DNA of 64,000 bases from an uncultured Ruminococcus sp. (GCF_934476685.1 NZ_CAKSNX010000003.1:189689-253688); one strand, 5' to 3'; positions 1-9,286 are shown, counted from the stretch's first letter. Numbers and translations: made by a program. Notes: a model not told the origin generated them from the sequence alone.

Positions 1-364
1 TTAGTCTTGCCGCCTTGCCGTTTATCATATACTCGCTGTCGCCGTTGCGGTAAAGCTTTCTTGAAACCGCAACAACGTCGCTCTCTATATCAAGCGCTCT
101 GTCCTCATTGTCTATGGTGATAGTTACCTGTGAAAAAGGCGACTCCTTTCGGGTATTGCAGCCGTGAAAAATAACTCCAGCCATTTTCTCTCCACGGAGA
201 GCCTTTGAGGACTGCTCGCCCATTACCCAGCGCATAGCGTCGGCAATGTTGCTCTTTCCCGAACCGTTCGGACCTACTACGGCGGTAATTCCCTTATTGA
301 ATTTTAATTCTGTCTTATCGGGAAATGACTTGAATCCGTGCATTTCCAAAGATCTGAGATACAT
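1..364 (-). CDS. smc: Chromosome segregation ATPase SMC, N-terminal part (cut by window edge)
   Basis: Reading leftwards from an ATG at 362-364, the frame stays open to the window edge, giving about 121 residues. The N-terminus carries an ABC-type Walker A loop (GPNGSGKSN, about residues 32-40) after the typical SMC opening MYLRSLEMHGFKSF, followed by the Q-loop region WVMGEQ. SMC is the coiled-coil ATPase of the condensin-like complex that compacts and segregates the chromosome. It lies directly downstream of a radical SAM gene and rnc, the usual Firmicutes order. The hinge and the C-terminal Walker B lie outside the window, so completeness cannot be judged. Confidence 0.95.
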   Translation of the reverse strand, partial: MYLRSLEMHGFKSFPDKTELKFNKGITAVVGPNGSGKSNIADAMRWVMGEQSSKALRGEKMAGVIFHGCNTRKESPFSQVTITIDNEDRALDIESDVVAVSRKLYRNGDSEYMINGKAARL

Positions 365-381
365 TTACACACCGCCGTTCT

Positions 382-1395
382 TTATTTTCTGATATCGCTT
401 TTATCCTCAATCATCTTTAAATAAACATCTTCGCTCTGAGCCTTGTCTGCAACTATCTTTACATTCAGACCCATATCCTCAAAGCGTTTTAAATTGCTCT
501 TTTTCTGTCCCAGTGCTTTGCTGAGATTTCTTGACGGAACGGATATCACCGCAGAAGTTTTTCCGTTCTCTTTCATCGCCGAAACTATCCTGCCGAAATA
601 TATCTCGCTTTCGCACAGTTCACGGAAAGCGGGGTGATAAAACCCGCCCAAAGCCTGATCCTCCACAAACTCACTGGCGTGAAGTCCAAGCTTTATTACT
701 CTTATGCCGAGCTGCTGCGATTCTTCAAGAAACTGCCCGCACAGCTTTACCGCTGTATCAAAGCTGAAAGGCTTGTATTCGCCTTTCTTGTAAAGCTCTC
801 CCAAAGCCGTTCCCTCAAGAATTACCACAGGATATATCCTCAGCGTATCGGGTCTGAGGGCGCATATCTTTTCAAAAGACTCACGCTCTCTTTCCTCTGA
901 GCTTTTATAAAGACCTATCATCATCTGAAGTCCAAGCTCAAAGCCGTACTTTTTTATAAGCCGTGCGGCATCAGCAACGTCCTGTGCGCTATGTCCTCTT
1001 TCATTTGCCTGCAATACCTCATCGCACATGGACTGTGCGCCAAGCTCGATAGATCGGACGTTATATTTTTTCAGCAGGGAAAGTATCTCGTCATCAATGT
1101 AATCGGGACGTGTGGATATCCTTATGCCGCTGAACTTTCCGTCACCGATAAACTCCTGCGCCGCCTCAAGCAGCTCGGTCATATACTCTCTCGGAACAGC
1201 CGTAAAGCTGCCGCCGAAAAAGGCTATCTGCGTGTTCTGAGGTTCTTTTATCTGCTCCATAGCCTGCGAACAGGTTCTTTTTACATCTGCGGCATGAGGT
1301 ATGCTTTCCGTTCCCGTAATAGTCCGCTGATTGCAGAAAGCGCACATATGTGGGCAGCCCACATGGGGGACGAATATTGAAATATTACTGTGCAT
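382..1395 (-). CDS. Radical SAM protein, Elp3-like core, of the rnc-smc cluster
   Basis: A 337-residue protein with a radical SAM cluster motif near the N-terminus (CPHMCAFCNQ, Cys at about residues 14, 18 and 21) that would hold a [4Fe-4S] cluster for S-adenosylmethionine cleavage. The body has the Elp3/YhcC-like TIM-barrel signature (FFGGSFTAVP, RISTRPDYI, ELGAQS, LQMMIGLY). The start overlaps the end of rnc by 11 bases with a GGAG nine bases upstream, so it is translationally coupled to rnc. Proteins of this family are regularly found between rnc and smc in Clostridia, but their substrate is not known to me. There is no acetyltransferase domain, so a true Elp3 role is unlikely. Confidence 0.85.
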   Translation of the reverse strand: MHSNISIFVPHVGCPHMCAFCNQRTITGTESIPHAADVKRTCSQAMEQIKEPQNTQIAFFGGSFTAVPREYMTELLEAAQEFIGDGKFSGIRISTRPDYIDDEILSLLKKYNVRSIELGAQSMCDEVLQANERGHSAQDVADAARLIKKYGFELGLQMMIGLYKSSEERERESFEKICALRPDTLRIYPVVILEGTALGELYKKGEYKPFSFDTAVKLCGQFLEESQQLGIRVIKLGLHASEFVEDQALGGFYHPAFRELCESEIYFGRIVSAMKENGKTSAVISVPSRNLSKALGQKKSNLKRFEDMGLNVKIVADKAQSEDVYLKMIEDKSDIRK

Positions 1396-2083
1396 ATCCC
1401 ATAAGCTCCAGCGCTTCTTTTGCAGCGTTCTGCTCTGCGCTCTTCTTCGATCTGCCTATTCCCGTTCCGATAACGTTGCTGTTGAGCAGCACCTGAACTG
1501 TGAATTTCTTATCGTGGTCAGGGCCGTCCTCGGCTTTAAGGAAATATTCTATCTTCTCCTCAGGATTTTTCTGTATTATCTCCTGAAGAACTGTCTTGTA
1601 ATCGTGGAATGCAGTAGTATGGTCTGGGGTGATATCCTTCGGCAGAAATCCCATTATATGCTTTCTTGCAGGCTCTATGCCGCCGTCAAGATATATAGCT
1701 GCGATAACAGCCTCCATAGCGTCGGAAACGATAGACGCACGTTCTCTTCCGCCTGTCATCTCTTCGCCCTTTCCGAGGAAAATATACTTTCCAAGCTCTA
1801 TCTTTTTCGAGAACTCGAACAGAGCCTTTTCGCACACCAGTGACGCTCTCAGCTTTGTAAGCTCGCCCTCAGGAAGATGCTTGAAATGCTCAAAGATATA
1901 ATCCGACACAACTATGGACAGCACCGAATCGCCCAGAAATTCCAGACGCTCGTTGCTGTTTCTGTGCTTTTTATTTTCATTTGCAAAGGAAGAATGGGAA
2001 AGTGCCTCGTAGAGCAGCTTTTCGTCCTTGAATGTGTAACCGATTTTCTTCTGAAAATCCAAAAGATTCTGACGTTCGTCCAT
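1385..2083 (-). CDS. rnc: Ribonuclease III
   Basis: A 232-residue double-strand-specific endoribonuclease that processes rRNA precursors and structured mRNAs. The N-terminal catalytic domain shows the family signature NERLEFLGDSVLS (about residues 44-56), with the acidic metal-binding residues and a second acidic cluster at SDAMEAVIAAIY. The C-terminal dsRNA-binding domain begins near residue 160 and includes GIGRSKKSAEQNAAKEAL. The length is normal for the family. The ATG follows GGAGATCTAAT. It sits just downstream of plsX and overlaps the radical SAM gene, as in other Clostridia. Confidence 0.97.
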   Translation of the reverse strand: MDERQNLLDFQKKIGYTFKDEKLLYEALSHSSFANENKKHRNSNERLEFLGDSVLSIVVSDYIFEHFKHLPEGELTKLRASLVCEKALFEFSKKIELGKYIFLGKGEEMTGGRERASIVSDAMEAVIAAIYLDGGIEPARKHIMGFLPKDITPDHTTAFHDYKTVLQEIIQKNPEEKIEYFLKAEDGPDHDKKFTVQVLLNSNVIGTGIGRSKKSAEQNAAKEALELMGYAQ

Positions 2084-2084
2084 A

Positions 2085-3092
2085 TTAGATCTCCTGCTTT
2101 TCTTTCATTGAATCAAGCGCCTCTGTGATAGAGTCGATGACCTTTGTTTCAGTAAACTGCTTTGCCTGTCTTACTGCGTTGTAGAATGCTCTTGCATTTG
2201 AGCTGCCGTGAGCCTTTATAACAGGCTTTGCTGTTCCGAGAAGAGGCGCTCCGCCGTATTCGGAATAGTCAACCTTCTGCTTGAACTCCTTTACATTATT
2301 AAGCACAAGCAAAGCTGCTATCTTTGACTTGAAATCCTTTGTGAGCAGGGTTTTCAGCTCTCCTGAGAAGAACTTAGCCATACCCTCATACAGCTTGAGC
2401 ATAAGGTTTCCGCTGAATCCGTCCGCTACGCACACGTCACAGTCACCGAGAGGGAGCTGTCTTGCCTCAAGGTTTCCTATAAAGTTCACAGGTGCGGTCT
2501 GCAGCTGCTTGTATGTTTCAAGCTCCAGATCTCTTCCCTTTGACGGCTCTGCACCGATGTTTGCAAGGGCAACTCTCGGCTCGTCCACGCCCAGTATCTT
2601 GTTCATATATGCTGAACCCATAATACCGAACTGAACAAGCATTTCAGGACGGCAGTCCGCATTTGCTCCGCTGTCCAGCAGCATCGTAGGATCTCCTGCT
2701 GTTGGGAGGATAGTTGCAAGGGCAGGTCTTTTTATGCCCTTTATTCTCTTTACGATAAATGTTGCGCCCACCACAAGCGCACCTGTTGAACCTGCTGAAA
2801 CGAAAGCGTCACCCTCTCCGTCGGCAAGCATTTTCATACCGACAGCCATTGAGCAGTCCTTTTTGCCCTTTATTACCTCGGTAGGTTCGTCGCAGATCTC
2901 TATAACTGTATCTGCGTGACGTATCTGAAGTGCAGAGATATCAAGTCCGTTATCTGATGCACACTTCTTTATCTTCTTTTCATCGCCCACAAGAGTGATG
3001 TCAACGCTGAAATCTCTCTGAGCGTCAATAGCGCCTTTTATAACTTCCAGCGGGGCATTATCTCCGCCGAATGCGTCTATAACTATATTCAT
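2085..3092 (-). CDS. plsX: Phosphate acyltransferase PlsX
   Basis: A 335-residue enzyme that converts acyl-ACP to acyl-phosphate, the acyl donor for PlsY in phospholipid synthesis; it acts at the inner face of the membrane. It has the typical N-terminus MNIVIDAFGGDNAP and the conserved segments SAGSTGALV, LLDSGAN and VADGFSGN. The start follows AAGGAG at good spacing. rnc starts one base after its stop codon region, so the two are cotranscribed. The fabD/fabG/acpP genes that often lie between plsX and rnc are absent here, and rpmF is not upstream. Confidence 0.97.
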   Translation of the reverse strand: MNIVIDAFGGDNAPLEVIKGAIDAQRDFSVDITLVGDEKKIKKCASDNGLDISALQIRHADTVIEICDEPTEVIKGKKDCSMAVGMKMLADGEGDAFVSAGSTGALVVGATFIVKRIKGIKRPALATILPTAGDPTMLLDSGANADCRPEMLVQFGIMGSAYMNKILGVDEPRVALANIGAEPSKGRDLELETYKQLQTAPVNFIGNLEARQLPLGDCDVCVADGFSGNLMLKLYEGMAKFFSGELKTLLTKDFKSKIAALLVLNNVKEFKQKVDYSEYGGAPLLGTAKPVIKAHGSSNARAFYNAVRQAKQFTETKVIDSITEALDSMKEKQEI

Positions 3093-3127
3093 AAGACATT
3101 CTCCTTATTAAATCTATCTTAAATTTA

Positions 3128-3592
3128 TCAGCCTGCCGCAGCAGTAAATATCATTCCCGACAAGAGCAGCGTTGCCGCCGACAGTATCATCAGAACAGCT
3201 GCCGCAAGTCTGCAAAGCTTTCCTTTTCGTTTTCTCATATGTACCAGTACCATGACCGCAAATATGATATGCACTATATTCACGATCGGCAGCACAGCCG
3301 CCGCAGGTATGCACACCACCGTCAGAACGATCTCTATAACAGCCAATGTAACGCAAACGCACATGGCGATCATACATGGTGCTGATCTTTTCTTTTTAAG
3401 CTCAGGTATCATACAGCAGGACGTTATCAGCGCCGCTATCGCCGTCCATATGACTGCGACCACCTGTATCGCCATAAGCTTTTTCATGCCGACATCAAAG
3501 CCGAACCTGTCCGCAAGATCTCCTGTCATCTCAAAGAAAGCCGTGACTATCCTGCTTACCGTCAGCAGGATCTTATCGCTTATATGCTCCAT
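3128..3592 (-). CDS. Small integral membrane protein, function unknown
   Basis: A 154-residue protein with four strongly hydrophobic stretches, at about residues 41-63, 72-95, 96-117 and 130-150. A basic loop (HMRKRKGK, about residues 118-125) separates the last two, and the N-terminus is more polar. No family motif is recognised. It lies 35 bases upstream of plsX and has a good promoter (TTGCCC, 17 bases, TATAAT) 40-70 bases upstream, so it probably leads the plsX-rnc transcript. The ribosome-binding site is imperfect: AGGAT directly abuts the ATG, and GGGGAG is somewhat far. The start is therefore less certain than the reading frame. Confidence 0.65.
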   Translation of the reverse strand: MEHISDKILLTVSRIVTAFFEMTGDLADRFGFDVGMKKLMAIQVVAVIWTAIAALITSCCMIPELKKKRSAPCMIAMCVCVTLAVIEIVLTVVCIPAAAVLPIVNIVHIIFAVMVLVHMRKRKGKLCRLAAAVLMILSAATLLLSGMIFTAAAG

Positions 3593-3630
3593 ATCCTATC
3601 CACGCTCCCCTCTGTACAGTTTTCCAATTT

Positions 3631-3659
3631 ATTATACCACATCTCACTGCACAGGGCAA
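3631..3659 (-). promoter_or_regulatory. SigA promoter for the membrane protein-plsX-rnc transcript
   Basis: On the minus strand TTGCCC (3654-3659), a 17-base spacer and TATAAT (3631-3636) precede the small membrane protein gene. Confidence 0.7.
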
Positions 3660-3663
3660 GACA

Positions 3664-4980
3664 TCATATTTCTTCAAGGACCTTATCGAGATCCGCAAGA
3701 CCTCTTTCAGCTATCATGCTGTATTTAAGCTTTTTATCCCTTATCCTCTCAGGCAGCGCAGGCAGTATGCCCATATTGCAGCCCATAGGCTGGAACTTTT
3801 CAACAGTCTGGTCGCTTATATATTTTGAAAGCGCACCCAGCATCGTTGTTTCCGGCAGGCTCACATAGCTCTTGCCCTGAAGATGCCTTGCCATATTGAG
3901 CCCTGCGAAAATGCCGCTTGCCGCAGATTCTATATATCCCTCAACGCCTGTCATCTGACCTGCGAAATAGAGGTTCTCACGCTCACGCATATTGAACTGT
4001 TCATTGAGCAGCTTCGGCGAATTTATAAATGTGTTCCTGTGCATTACTCCGTATCTTACGAACTCTGCATTTTCAAGTCCTGTGATAAGCGAGAACACTC
4101 TCTTCTGCTCGCCGAATTTGAGATTTGTCTGAAAGCCAACAAGGTTATACATCGTTCCCCCTGCGTTTTCCGCTCTCAGCTGAACTACTGCGTAAGGTCT
4201 TTTTCCTGTCCTTGGATCGGTCAGTCCCACAGGTTTGAGCGGACCGAACCGCATCGTATCCTCGCCCCTTTTGGCAAGCACCTCAACAGGCATACAGCCC
4301 TCGTACACCTTGAAATTATCCTTGCCGAAATGCTCCTTGTCAAACTCATGGAGCGGAGCGGATTCCGCATTGATAAGTTCATTATAAAATCTCATATACT
4401 CGTCCTTATCCATAGGACAGTTTATATAATCAGCCTCGCCTTTTCCGTAGCGTGAGGCAAAGAAAACCTTGTCCTTGTCAAGACTTTCATATGTGACTAT
4501 CGGAGCTGCTGCGTCATGGAAATACAGATAATCTCCGCACAGCTTTTTAATATCCTCCGCCAGCAGGTCTGAGGTCAGCGGACCTGTGGCGATTATCACA
4601 TTGCCCTCAGGTATCTTTGTTACCTCGTCCTCTATAACGGTTATATGCGGGTGAGCTTTTATCTTTTCCGTCACAAGGTCGGAAAACTTTTCTCTGTCCA
4701 CCGCCAGCGCACCGCCTGCCGAAACCTTTGCGGCATAGGCACATTCTATGGTAAGCGAACCCAGTCTGCGCATTTCCTCTTTAAGCATTCCTGCTGCGGA
4801 ATCGACACGCTCGGCTTTGAGCGAGTTTGAACACACAAGCTCCGCAAAGCCTTTATACTTATGGGCAGGGGTAAACTTTTTCGGCTTCATTTCATAAAGC
4901 TCTGTATCTATCCCTGCGCAGGCAAGCTGCCATGCAGCCTCGCAGCCTGCAAGTCCCGCTCCGATAACCTTAACCGTCAT
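3664..4980 (-). CDS. trmFO: tRNA m5U54 methyltransferase TrmFO (folate/FAD-dependent)
   Basis: A 438-residue enzyme that makes 5-methyluridine at position 54 of the tRNA T-loop using methylenetetrahydrofolate and FADH2. The N-terminal FAD dinucleotide-binding motif is VIGAGLAGCEAAWQLA (about residues 5-20). Family blocks CSNSLKAE, YINCPMDKDEY, GCMPVE, KPVGLTDPRTG and FAGQMTGVEGYIESAASG are all present. The length fits TrmFO rather than the larger GidA/MnmG. Its start overlaps the end of topA by 11 bases and follows AAAGGAA, so it is coupled to topA. The topA-trmFO order is conserved in Firmicutes. Confidence 0.96.
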   Translation of the reverse strand: MTVKVIGAGLAGCEAAWQLACAGIDTELYEMKPKKFTPAHKYKGFAELVCSNSLKAERVDSAAGMLKEEMRRLGSLTIECAYAAKVSAGGALAVDREKFSDLVTEKIKAHPHITVIEDEVTKIPEGNVIIATGPLTSDLLAEDIKKLCGDYLYFHDAAAPIVTYESLDKDKVFFASRYGKGEADYINCPMDKDEYMRFYNELINAESAPLHEFDKEHFGKDNFKVYEGCMPVEVLAKRGEDTMRFGPLKPVGLTDPRTGKRPYAVVQLRAENAGGTMYNLVGFQTNLKFGEQKRVFSLITGLENAEFVRYGVMHRNTFINSPKLLNEQFNMRERENLYFAGQMTGVEGYIESAASGIFAGLNMARHLQGKSYVSLPETTMLGALSKYISDQTVEKFQPMGCNMGILPALPERIRDKKLKYSMIAERGLADLDKVLEEI

Positions 4981-7060
4981 TTGATAAATTCCTTTCGTAT
5001 CCGCAGTCAGGCTTATGACATATCAGTATGCCGTTCTTTCCGCCCTTCTGGAAGAGGGTAGAACCGCACTTAGGGCATTTTTCCTCCGTCGGGAGATCCC
5101 ATGTCATAAAGCTGCATTCAGGATTATCCTCGCAGCCGTAATACTTCTTGCCCTTCTTGGACTTTTTGAGCAGCACCTTTTTGCCGCAAAACGGACATAT
5201 GCCGCCCGTTTCCTGAACTATCCTCTTTGTATTCGTACAATCCGGAAAGCCTGAGCAAGCCATAAACTTTCCGTATCTGCCTATCTTTATTACCATAGGC
5301 TTTCCGCATATCTCGCATATCTGATCCGTTTCCTCGTCAGGGACTTTGACACGCTTGCCCTCCATAGCGACTTCCGCCTCAGAAAGCTCGCTGTCGAAAT
5401 CGGCATAGAAATCTTTCAGAGTCTTTACCCAGCTTGCCTTTCCGCTTTCAACTTCGTCAAGGCTCGTTTCCATATTAGCTGTGAACTTCACGTCAACTAT
5501 CTTGTTGAAATGCTCGCTCATAAGTTGGTTCGTTACCTCGCCCAGAGCGGTCGGCTTGAGCTGTTTTCCGTCACGTTCAACATAACTTCTGTTGAGTATG
5601 GTCGTAATGGTGGTAACATAAGTTGACGGTCTGCCGATACCGGTTTCTTCAAAAGCCTTTACCAGCGTAGCCTCGGTATATCTCGGAGGCGGCTGAGTGA
5701 AATGCTGATTGCCGTCAATGGACTTCGCCTTTATAACGTCGCCCTTTTCTATGGCAGGCAGCACATTTTTCTTATCGTCCTCCTCGTCCTTTGACTCTTC
5801 GTAAAGAACAGTAAAGCCGTCGAACTTCACTGAATAGCCTGTTGCCTTGAACATACAGCCTGCGGCAGAGATATCCACCGACATGGTATCCATAAGGCAG
5901 TTAGCCATCTGGGACGCAATAAATCTTTCCCATATAAGCTTATACAGCTTATACTGATCGTTTGTTACTCCGCTCGCCTTTACAAGGTCAGGAGTGATGT
6001 TCGGGTCGGTAGGACGTATAGCTTCGTGAGCGTCCTGCGCATTGCCCTTTGTTTTATACACCTTTGGCGACTCAGGAATATACTTGTCGCCGTACTTTCC
6101 TTTTATAAAAGTATAGGCTGCGTTTCTAGCCTCGTCAGAGATACGCAGGCTGTCGGTTCTCATATATGTGATAAGACCTATCGCACCCATACCGTTTATT
6201 TCAAGACCTTCATACAATTCCTGAGCGGCTTTCATTGTACGTCTGCCCTGAAATCCCAATCGTCTTGAAGCTTCCTGCTGGAGAGTAGAAGTTGTGAACG
6301 GTGCGGCAGGTGTTTTCTTATGCACGCTTTTCTTCACCTTGTCGATAACGAACTCCGCTCCGTCAAGTCTTGCAAGGACAGCGTCCGTTTCCTCTTTGCT
6401 TTTCAGTTCAGCCTTTTTGCCGTCAATGGTATTTAGCTTTGCTGAAAAAGCCTTACGGCTTGATTTTGCAAGGAACTTTCCATCGATAGACCAGTATTCC
6501 TGCGAAACGAATGCCCTTATCTCATTTTCTCTGTCACATATCATCTTAACTGCAACAGACTGCACTCTTCCTGCGGAAAGACCTCTTCTTATCTTTCTCC
6601 AAAGGAACGGTGAAAGCTTATAGCCGACTATTCTGTCGAGTATTCTTCTCGCCTGCTGAGCGTTCACAAGATTGAGGTCGATAGTTCTTGGGTGGCTCAT
6701 ACCTGCCTCAATACCGCTCTTTGTGATCTCGTTAAAAGCAACTCTGTTCTTCTCGTTCATATCCAGACCGAGCAGCTGTGCCAGATGCCATGAGATAGCC
6801 TCTCCCTCACGGTCCGGGTCGCCTGCGAGATAGACGTGGTCGCTGTTTTTTGCTTTTTTCTTTATTTCCTTGATAAGTGATTCCTTATCCTTGATGTTGA
6901 TATAATGCGGTTCAAAATCGTTGTCTATATCAACTCCCAGCTTTGATTTCGGGAGATCTCTCAGATGTCCCATTGAGGCGACTACCTCATAATCTCCGCT
7001 AAGATAGCGTTTTACTGTTTTCGCCTTATGCGGCGACTCTACAATTACTAAATCAGACAA
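4970..7060 (-). CDS. topA: DNA topoisomerase I (type IA)
   Basis: This enzyme relaxes negative supercoils. Order of parts: N-terminal Toprim domain (LVIVESPHKAKTVKRYLS, and DPDREGEA near residue 85), the type IA core with the catalytic tyrosine in GLITYMRTDS (Tyr at about 299), then three C-terminal C4 zinc-finger repeats from about residue 580. The TTG at 7058-7060 (giving MSDLVIVES) is preferred because GGAG lies seven bases before it; the ATG two codons upstream sits only one base after the GGAG. The product is about 696 residues, normal for the family. It is flanked by dprA and trmFO in a tight cluster. Confidence 0.96.
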   Translation of the reverse strand: MSDLVIVESPHKAKTVKRYLSGDYEVVASMGHLRDLPKSKLGVDIDNDFEPHYINIKDKESLIKEIKKKAKNSDHVYLAGDPDREGEAISWHLAQLLGLDMNEKNRVAFNEITKSGIEAGMSHPRTIDLNLVNAQQARRILDRIVGYKLSPFLWRKIRRGLSAGRVQSVAVKMICDRENEIRAFVSQEYWSIDGKFLAKSSRKAFSAKLNTIDGKKAELKSKEETDAVLARLDGAEFVIDKVKKSVHKKTPAAPFTTSTLQQEASRRLGFQGRRTMKAAQELYEGLEINGMGAIGLITYMRTDSLRISDEARNAAYTFIKGKYGDKYIPESPKVYKTKGNAQDAHEAIRPTDPNITPDLVKASGVTNDQYKLYKLIWERFIASQMANCLMDTMSVDISAAGCMFKATGYSVKFDGFTVLYEESKDEEDDKKNVLPAIEKGDVIKAKSIDGNQHFTQPPPRYTEATLVKAFEETGIGRPSTYVTTITTILNRSYVERDGKQLKPTALGEVTNQLMSEHFNKIVDVKFTANMETSLDEVESGKASWVKTLKDFYADFDSELSEAEVAMEGKRVKVPDEETDQICEICGKPMVIKIGRYGKFMACSGFPDCTNTKRIVQETGGICPFCGKKVLLKKSKKGKKYYGCEDNPECSFMTWDLPTEEKCPKCGSTLFQKGGKNGILICHKPDCGYERNLSNDG

Positions 7061-7082
7061 ATTCATTCTCCGTTCTAAGGTT

Positions 7083-8336
7083 TTAACGTATCAGCCCGTA
7101 CATTTTTCCGGGCAGCGACGCAACATATCCATTAAGCTCCAGCTCGGTAAGTTCAGCAAAGACCTCCGAAATATCTTTTTCAAGCACTGCTGCGATCTCG
7201 TCCGCAAGCATAGCTTTTTCTTCAAGAAGTCTGCATATATCCGCCTGCTGCTCTTCCAGAGCGGAATAGTCGATATCGTTCTTTTTATTATTTTTCGTTT
7301 CAGAAATAGTTTCATCGGGATATCCCGCAGGCTTTTCAGTTTTGCGGCCGTGCTTATGAGCTTTATGTGCTTTAACTATATTATTTTCCGCACCGAAAAA
7401 TCCCGAATCTTCCGTCGGCATTGCATATCCGCCGTTTTCCGATGCATACTTCAAGCCGTAAACATTTCCCTCCGACAGCGTTCTAACAATATCCTGTGCA
7501 TCAAAAACAGGCACACAGCCGTTTCTGATAAGGTCACGCTGACCGAAATATCTTTTATCATAAATATCATGAGGCGGAACGGCAAACACGGTTTTGCCCT
7601 GATACACAGCATGGGAAAAGTTATCCAGTCCCCTGCTCTCACTTCCTGCCTCAACAAACAGGACTCCGTCAGACAACCCCACAGATATCCTGTTTCTCGC
7701 CGTAAAAGAACCGCTGAACATTCTGCTGCCCGACGGCATTTCAGATATCACAACGCCCTTTTCGGCTATCATTTCTTTCAGCTCTGAGCTGCCCTTCGGA
7801 TAGTCATAATCTATCGGCGAGGCACAAACCGCCAGCGGAAAGCTGTTATTTTCAAGTGAGATACAGTTCACCCTCTGATCTATCCCGTTGGCAAAGCCTG
7901 AGCCGAGAATAAATCCTTTTTCGCAAAGTTCCCTGCAAAGCTTATCCGCCGTATTCAGCGAATACTCCGAGGGGTGTCTTGTTCCCACCACATTTATTAC
8001 GCATTTATCGTTTAAAAAGTCAAGGTTACCCTTATAGAACAGCATTGCAGGAGGATCAGCGATCTTCCTCAGCCGTTTGGGATAGCCCTCACTTTCATAA
8101 CATAAATACTTCTGTCCGCTCTTTTCACAGTTTTCAAGCATTTCTTCCGCCTGCTCAAAACTGAGAGCGTCCGCTCTGTCATACTCAGCCTGAGTGATAT
8201 ATGACAGCCCGTGCTTTTTCACAGCGTCTGTAAACTCAGCCATATCTTCGATATTTTCAGCCGCCTGCCACAGTCTTTTTCCTGTGCCGAAAACCGTCAC
8301 TGCCCACAGCCACAATGCTTCACGTTTAGCCGCCAT
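7083..8336 (-). CDS. dprA: DNA-processing protein DprA (Smf)
   Basis: A 417-residue protein of the DprA/Smf family, which loads RecA on incoming single-stranded DNA during transformation and is also kept in many bacteria not known to be competent. The Rossmann-like core spans about residues 95-300 with the signatures VINVVGTRHPS, GSGFANGIDQ and SEMPSG. A charged linker of about 45 residues (KAHKAHKHGRKTEKP and on) leads to a C-terminal winged-helix segment (about residues 345-417). The ATG follows GGAGGTATCCGT. It lies between the rRNA methyltransferase gene and topA. Confidence 0.92.
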   Translation of the reverse strand: MAAKREALWLWAVTVFGTGKRLWQAAENIEDMAEFTDAVKKHGLSYITQAEYDRADALSFEQAEEMLENCEKSGQKYLCYESEGYPKRLRKIADPPAMLFYKGNLDFLNDKCVINVVGTRHPSEYSLNTADKLCRELCEKGFILGSGFANGIDQRVNCISLENNSFPLAVCASPIDYDYPKGSSELKEMIAEKGVVISEMPSGSRMFSGSFTARNRISVGLSDGVLFVEAGSESRGLDNFSHAVYQGKTVFAVPPHDIYDKRYFGQRDLIRNGCVPVFDAQDIVRTLSEGNVYGLKYASENGGYAMPTEDSGFFGAENNIVKAHKAHKHGRKTEKPAGYPDETISETKNNKKNDIDYSALEEQQADICRLLEEKAMLADEIAAVLEKDISEVFAELTELELNGYVASLPGKMYGLIR

Positions 8337-8355
8337 ATACGGATACCTCCGTTTC

Positions 8356-9198
8356 TCAAAGCTTAGTATCTCTGCCGTTATCCTCTCTGAACATCTCCCA
8401 GAGGATTATTCCCCCTGCCATAGCGGCATTAAGAGAATTAATATTTCCGTGCATTTTTATGGTTATCTTCTCATCACAGCAGTCAGCGTCTTCCTTTAAA
8501 AGTCCGTTGCCCTCGTTTCCGATGACCACCGCACAGCTGCCACTGAAATCACATTTCGCAACAGAAGTCGCATCGCTGTCAATGACCGCAGCAAAAGTTT
8601 TCACCCCTGCTTTAGCGAACACCTCGCAGACCTCCGAAAGTTCACCGGCGTTATATATATTCAGCCTGAGTGCCGAACCCATAGCAGAACGTATGGTTTT
8701 CGGGTTATAAAGCTCACAGCAGTTATTGCACATCACAACTCCGTCAACACCTACTGCGTCGGCAGTTCTGAGAATAGTTCCCACATTGCCGGGATCCTGA
8801 AGATTATCCAGAACGATATATTTTCCGCACCTTTTCCCAGCCGAAATATCAGCGTCCGCAAGAATTCTTTCATCTGTTTTAGCAATAAGAAAAACTCCCT
8901 GAGAGCCTTTTGTACCGCTCATAAAGTCGCAAACGCTTTCGCTTACGGTGAAGAAATCAACAGCTTTTTCATCTTCAAAAAGCTCAGTCGGTATATACTG
9001 CGAATACCTTTCAAGGGCTTTTTCAGAAGCGAAAGCTGCATAGATATCCAACTCTCCGTTACGATATTTTTCAATAGCCTCGCCGCAAAGTCTTGCTCCC
9101 TCAAGGACATACATACCGTTCTCACGGCGCTGTTTCTTGCTTTGGGAAAGCTTGCAGAACAGCTTTATCTTAGGATTATCCTTACTGATAATATGCAG
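8356..9198 (-). CDS. TrmH/SpoU-family 2'-O-ribose RNA methyltransferase with apparent CTG start
   Basis: A SPOUT methyltransferase that would 2'-O-methylate rRNA or tRNA. The C-terminal knot domain carries the three family motifs LDNLQDPGNVGTILRTADA, VVIGNEGNGL and ISLNAA-type (NSLNAAMAGGIILWEM). The first in-frame ATG is at 9114, but the frame continues upstream for 28 codons reading LHIISKDNPKIKLFCK, then a basic Gln/Lys/Arg stretch, which matches the usual N-terminus of the family (substrate-binding domain). There is no ATG, GTG or TTG in that stretch. A CTG at 9196-9198 is preceded seven bases away by an AGAGGTG ribosome-binding site, so I place the start there (280 residues). Confidence 0.85.
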   Translation of the reverse strand: MHIISKDNPKIKLFCKLSQSKKQRRENGMYVLEGARLCGEAIEKYRNGELDIYAAFASEKALERYSQYIPTELFEDEKAVDFFTVSESVCDFMSGTKGSQGVFLIAKTDERILADADISAGKRCGKYIVLDNLQDPGNVGTILRTADAVGVDGVVMCNNCCELYNPKTIRSAMGSALRLNIYNAGELSEVCEVFAKAGVKTFAAVIDSDATSVAKCDFSGSCAVVIGNEGNGLLKEDADCCDEKITIKMHGNINSLNAAMAGGIILWEMFREDNGRDTKL

Positions 9199-9244
9199 CT
9201 TCGATCACCTCTTATACTAAAAATTACCGACCTTATTATAGAAC

Positions 9245-9278
9245 AAAACACGCATGTCTGTAAAAACGTGCGTGTTTT
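9245..9278 (-). terminator. Terminator after rplT
   Basis: A near-perfect 13-base stem (AAAACACGCATGT on the plus strand against ACGTGCGTGTTTT) with an 8-base loop and T-rich flanks on both sides lies just after rplT. It would end the infC-rpmI-rplT transcript. Confidence 0.8.
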
Positions 9279-9286
9279 TTATTTTA

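Noticed and set aside
3114..3377. Alternative minus-strand frame inside the small membrane protein gene
   Set aside because: The overlapping 154-residue frame has clear membrane segments and the promoter; the other reads as scrambled sequence.
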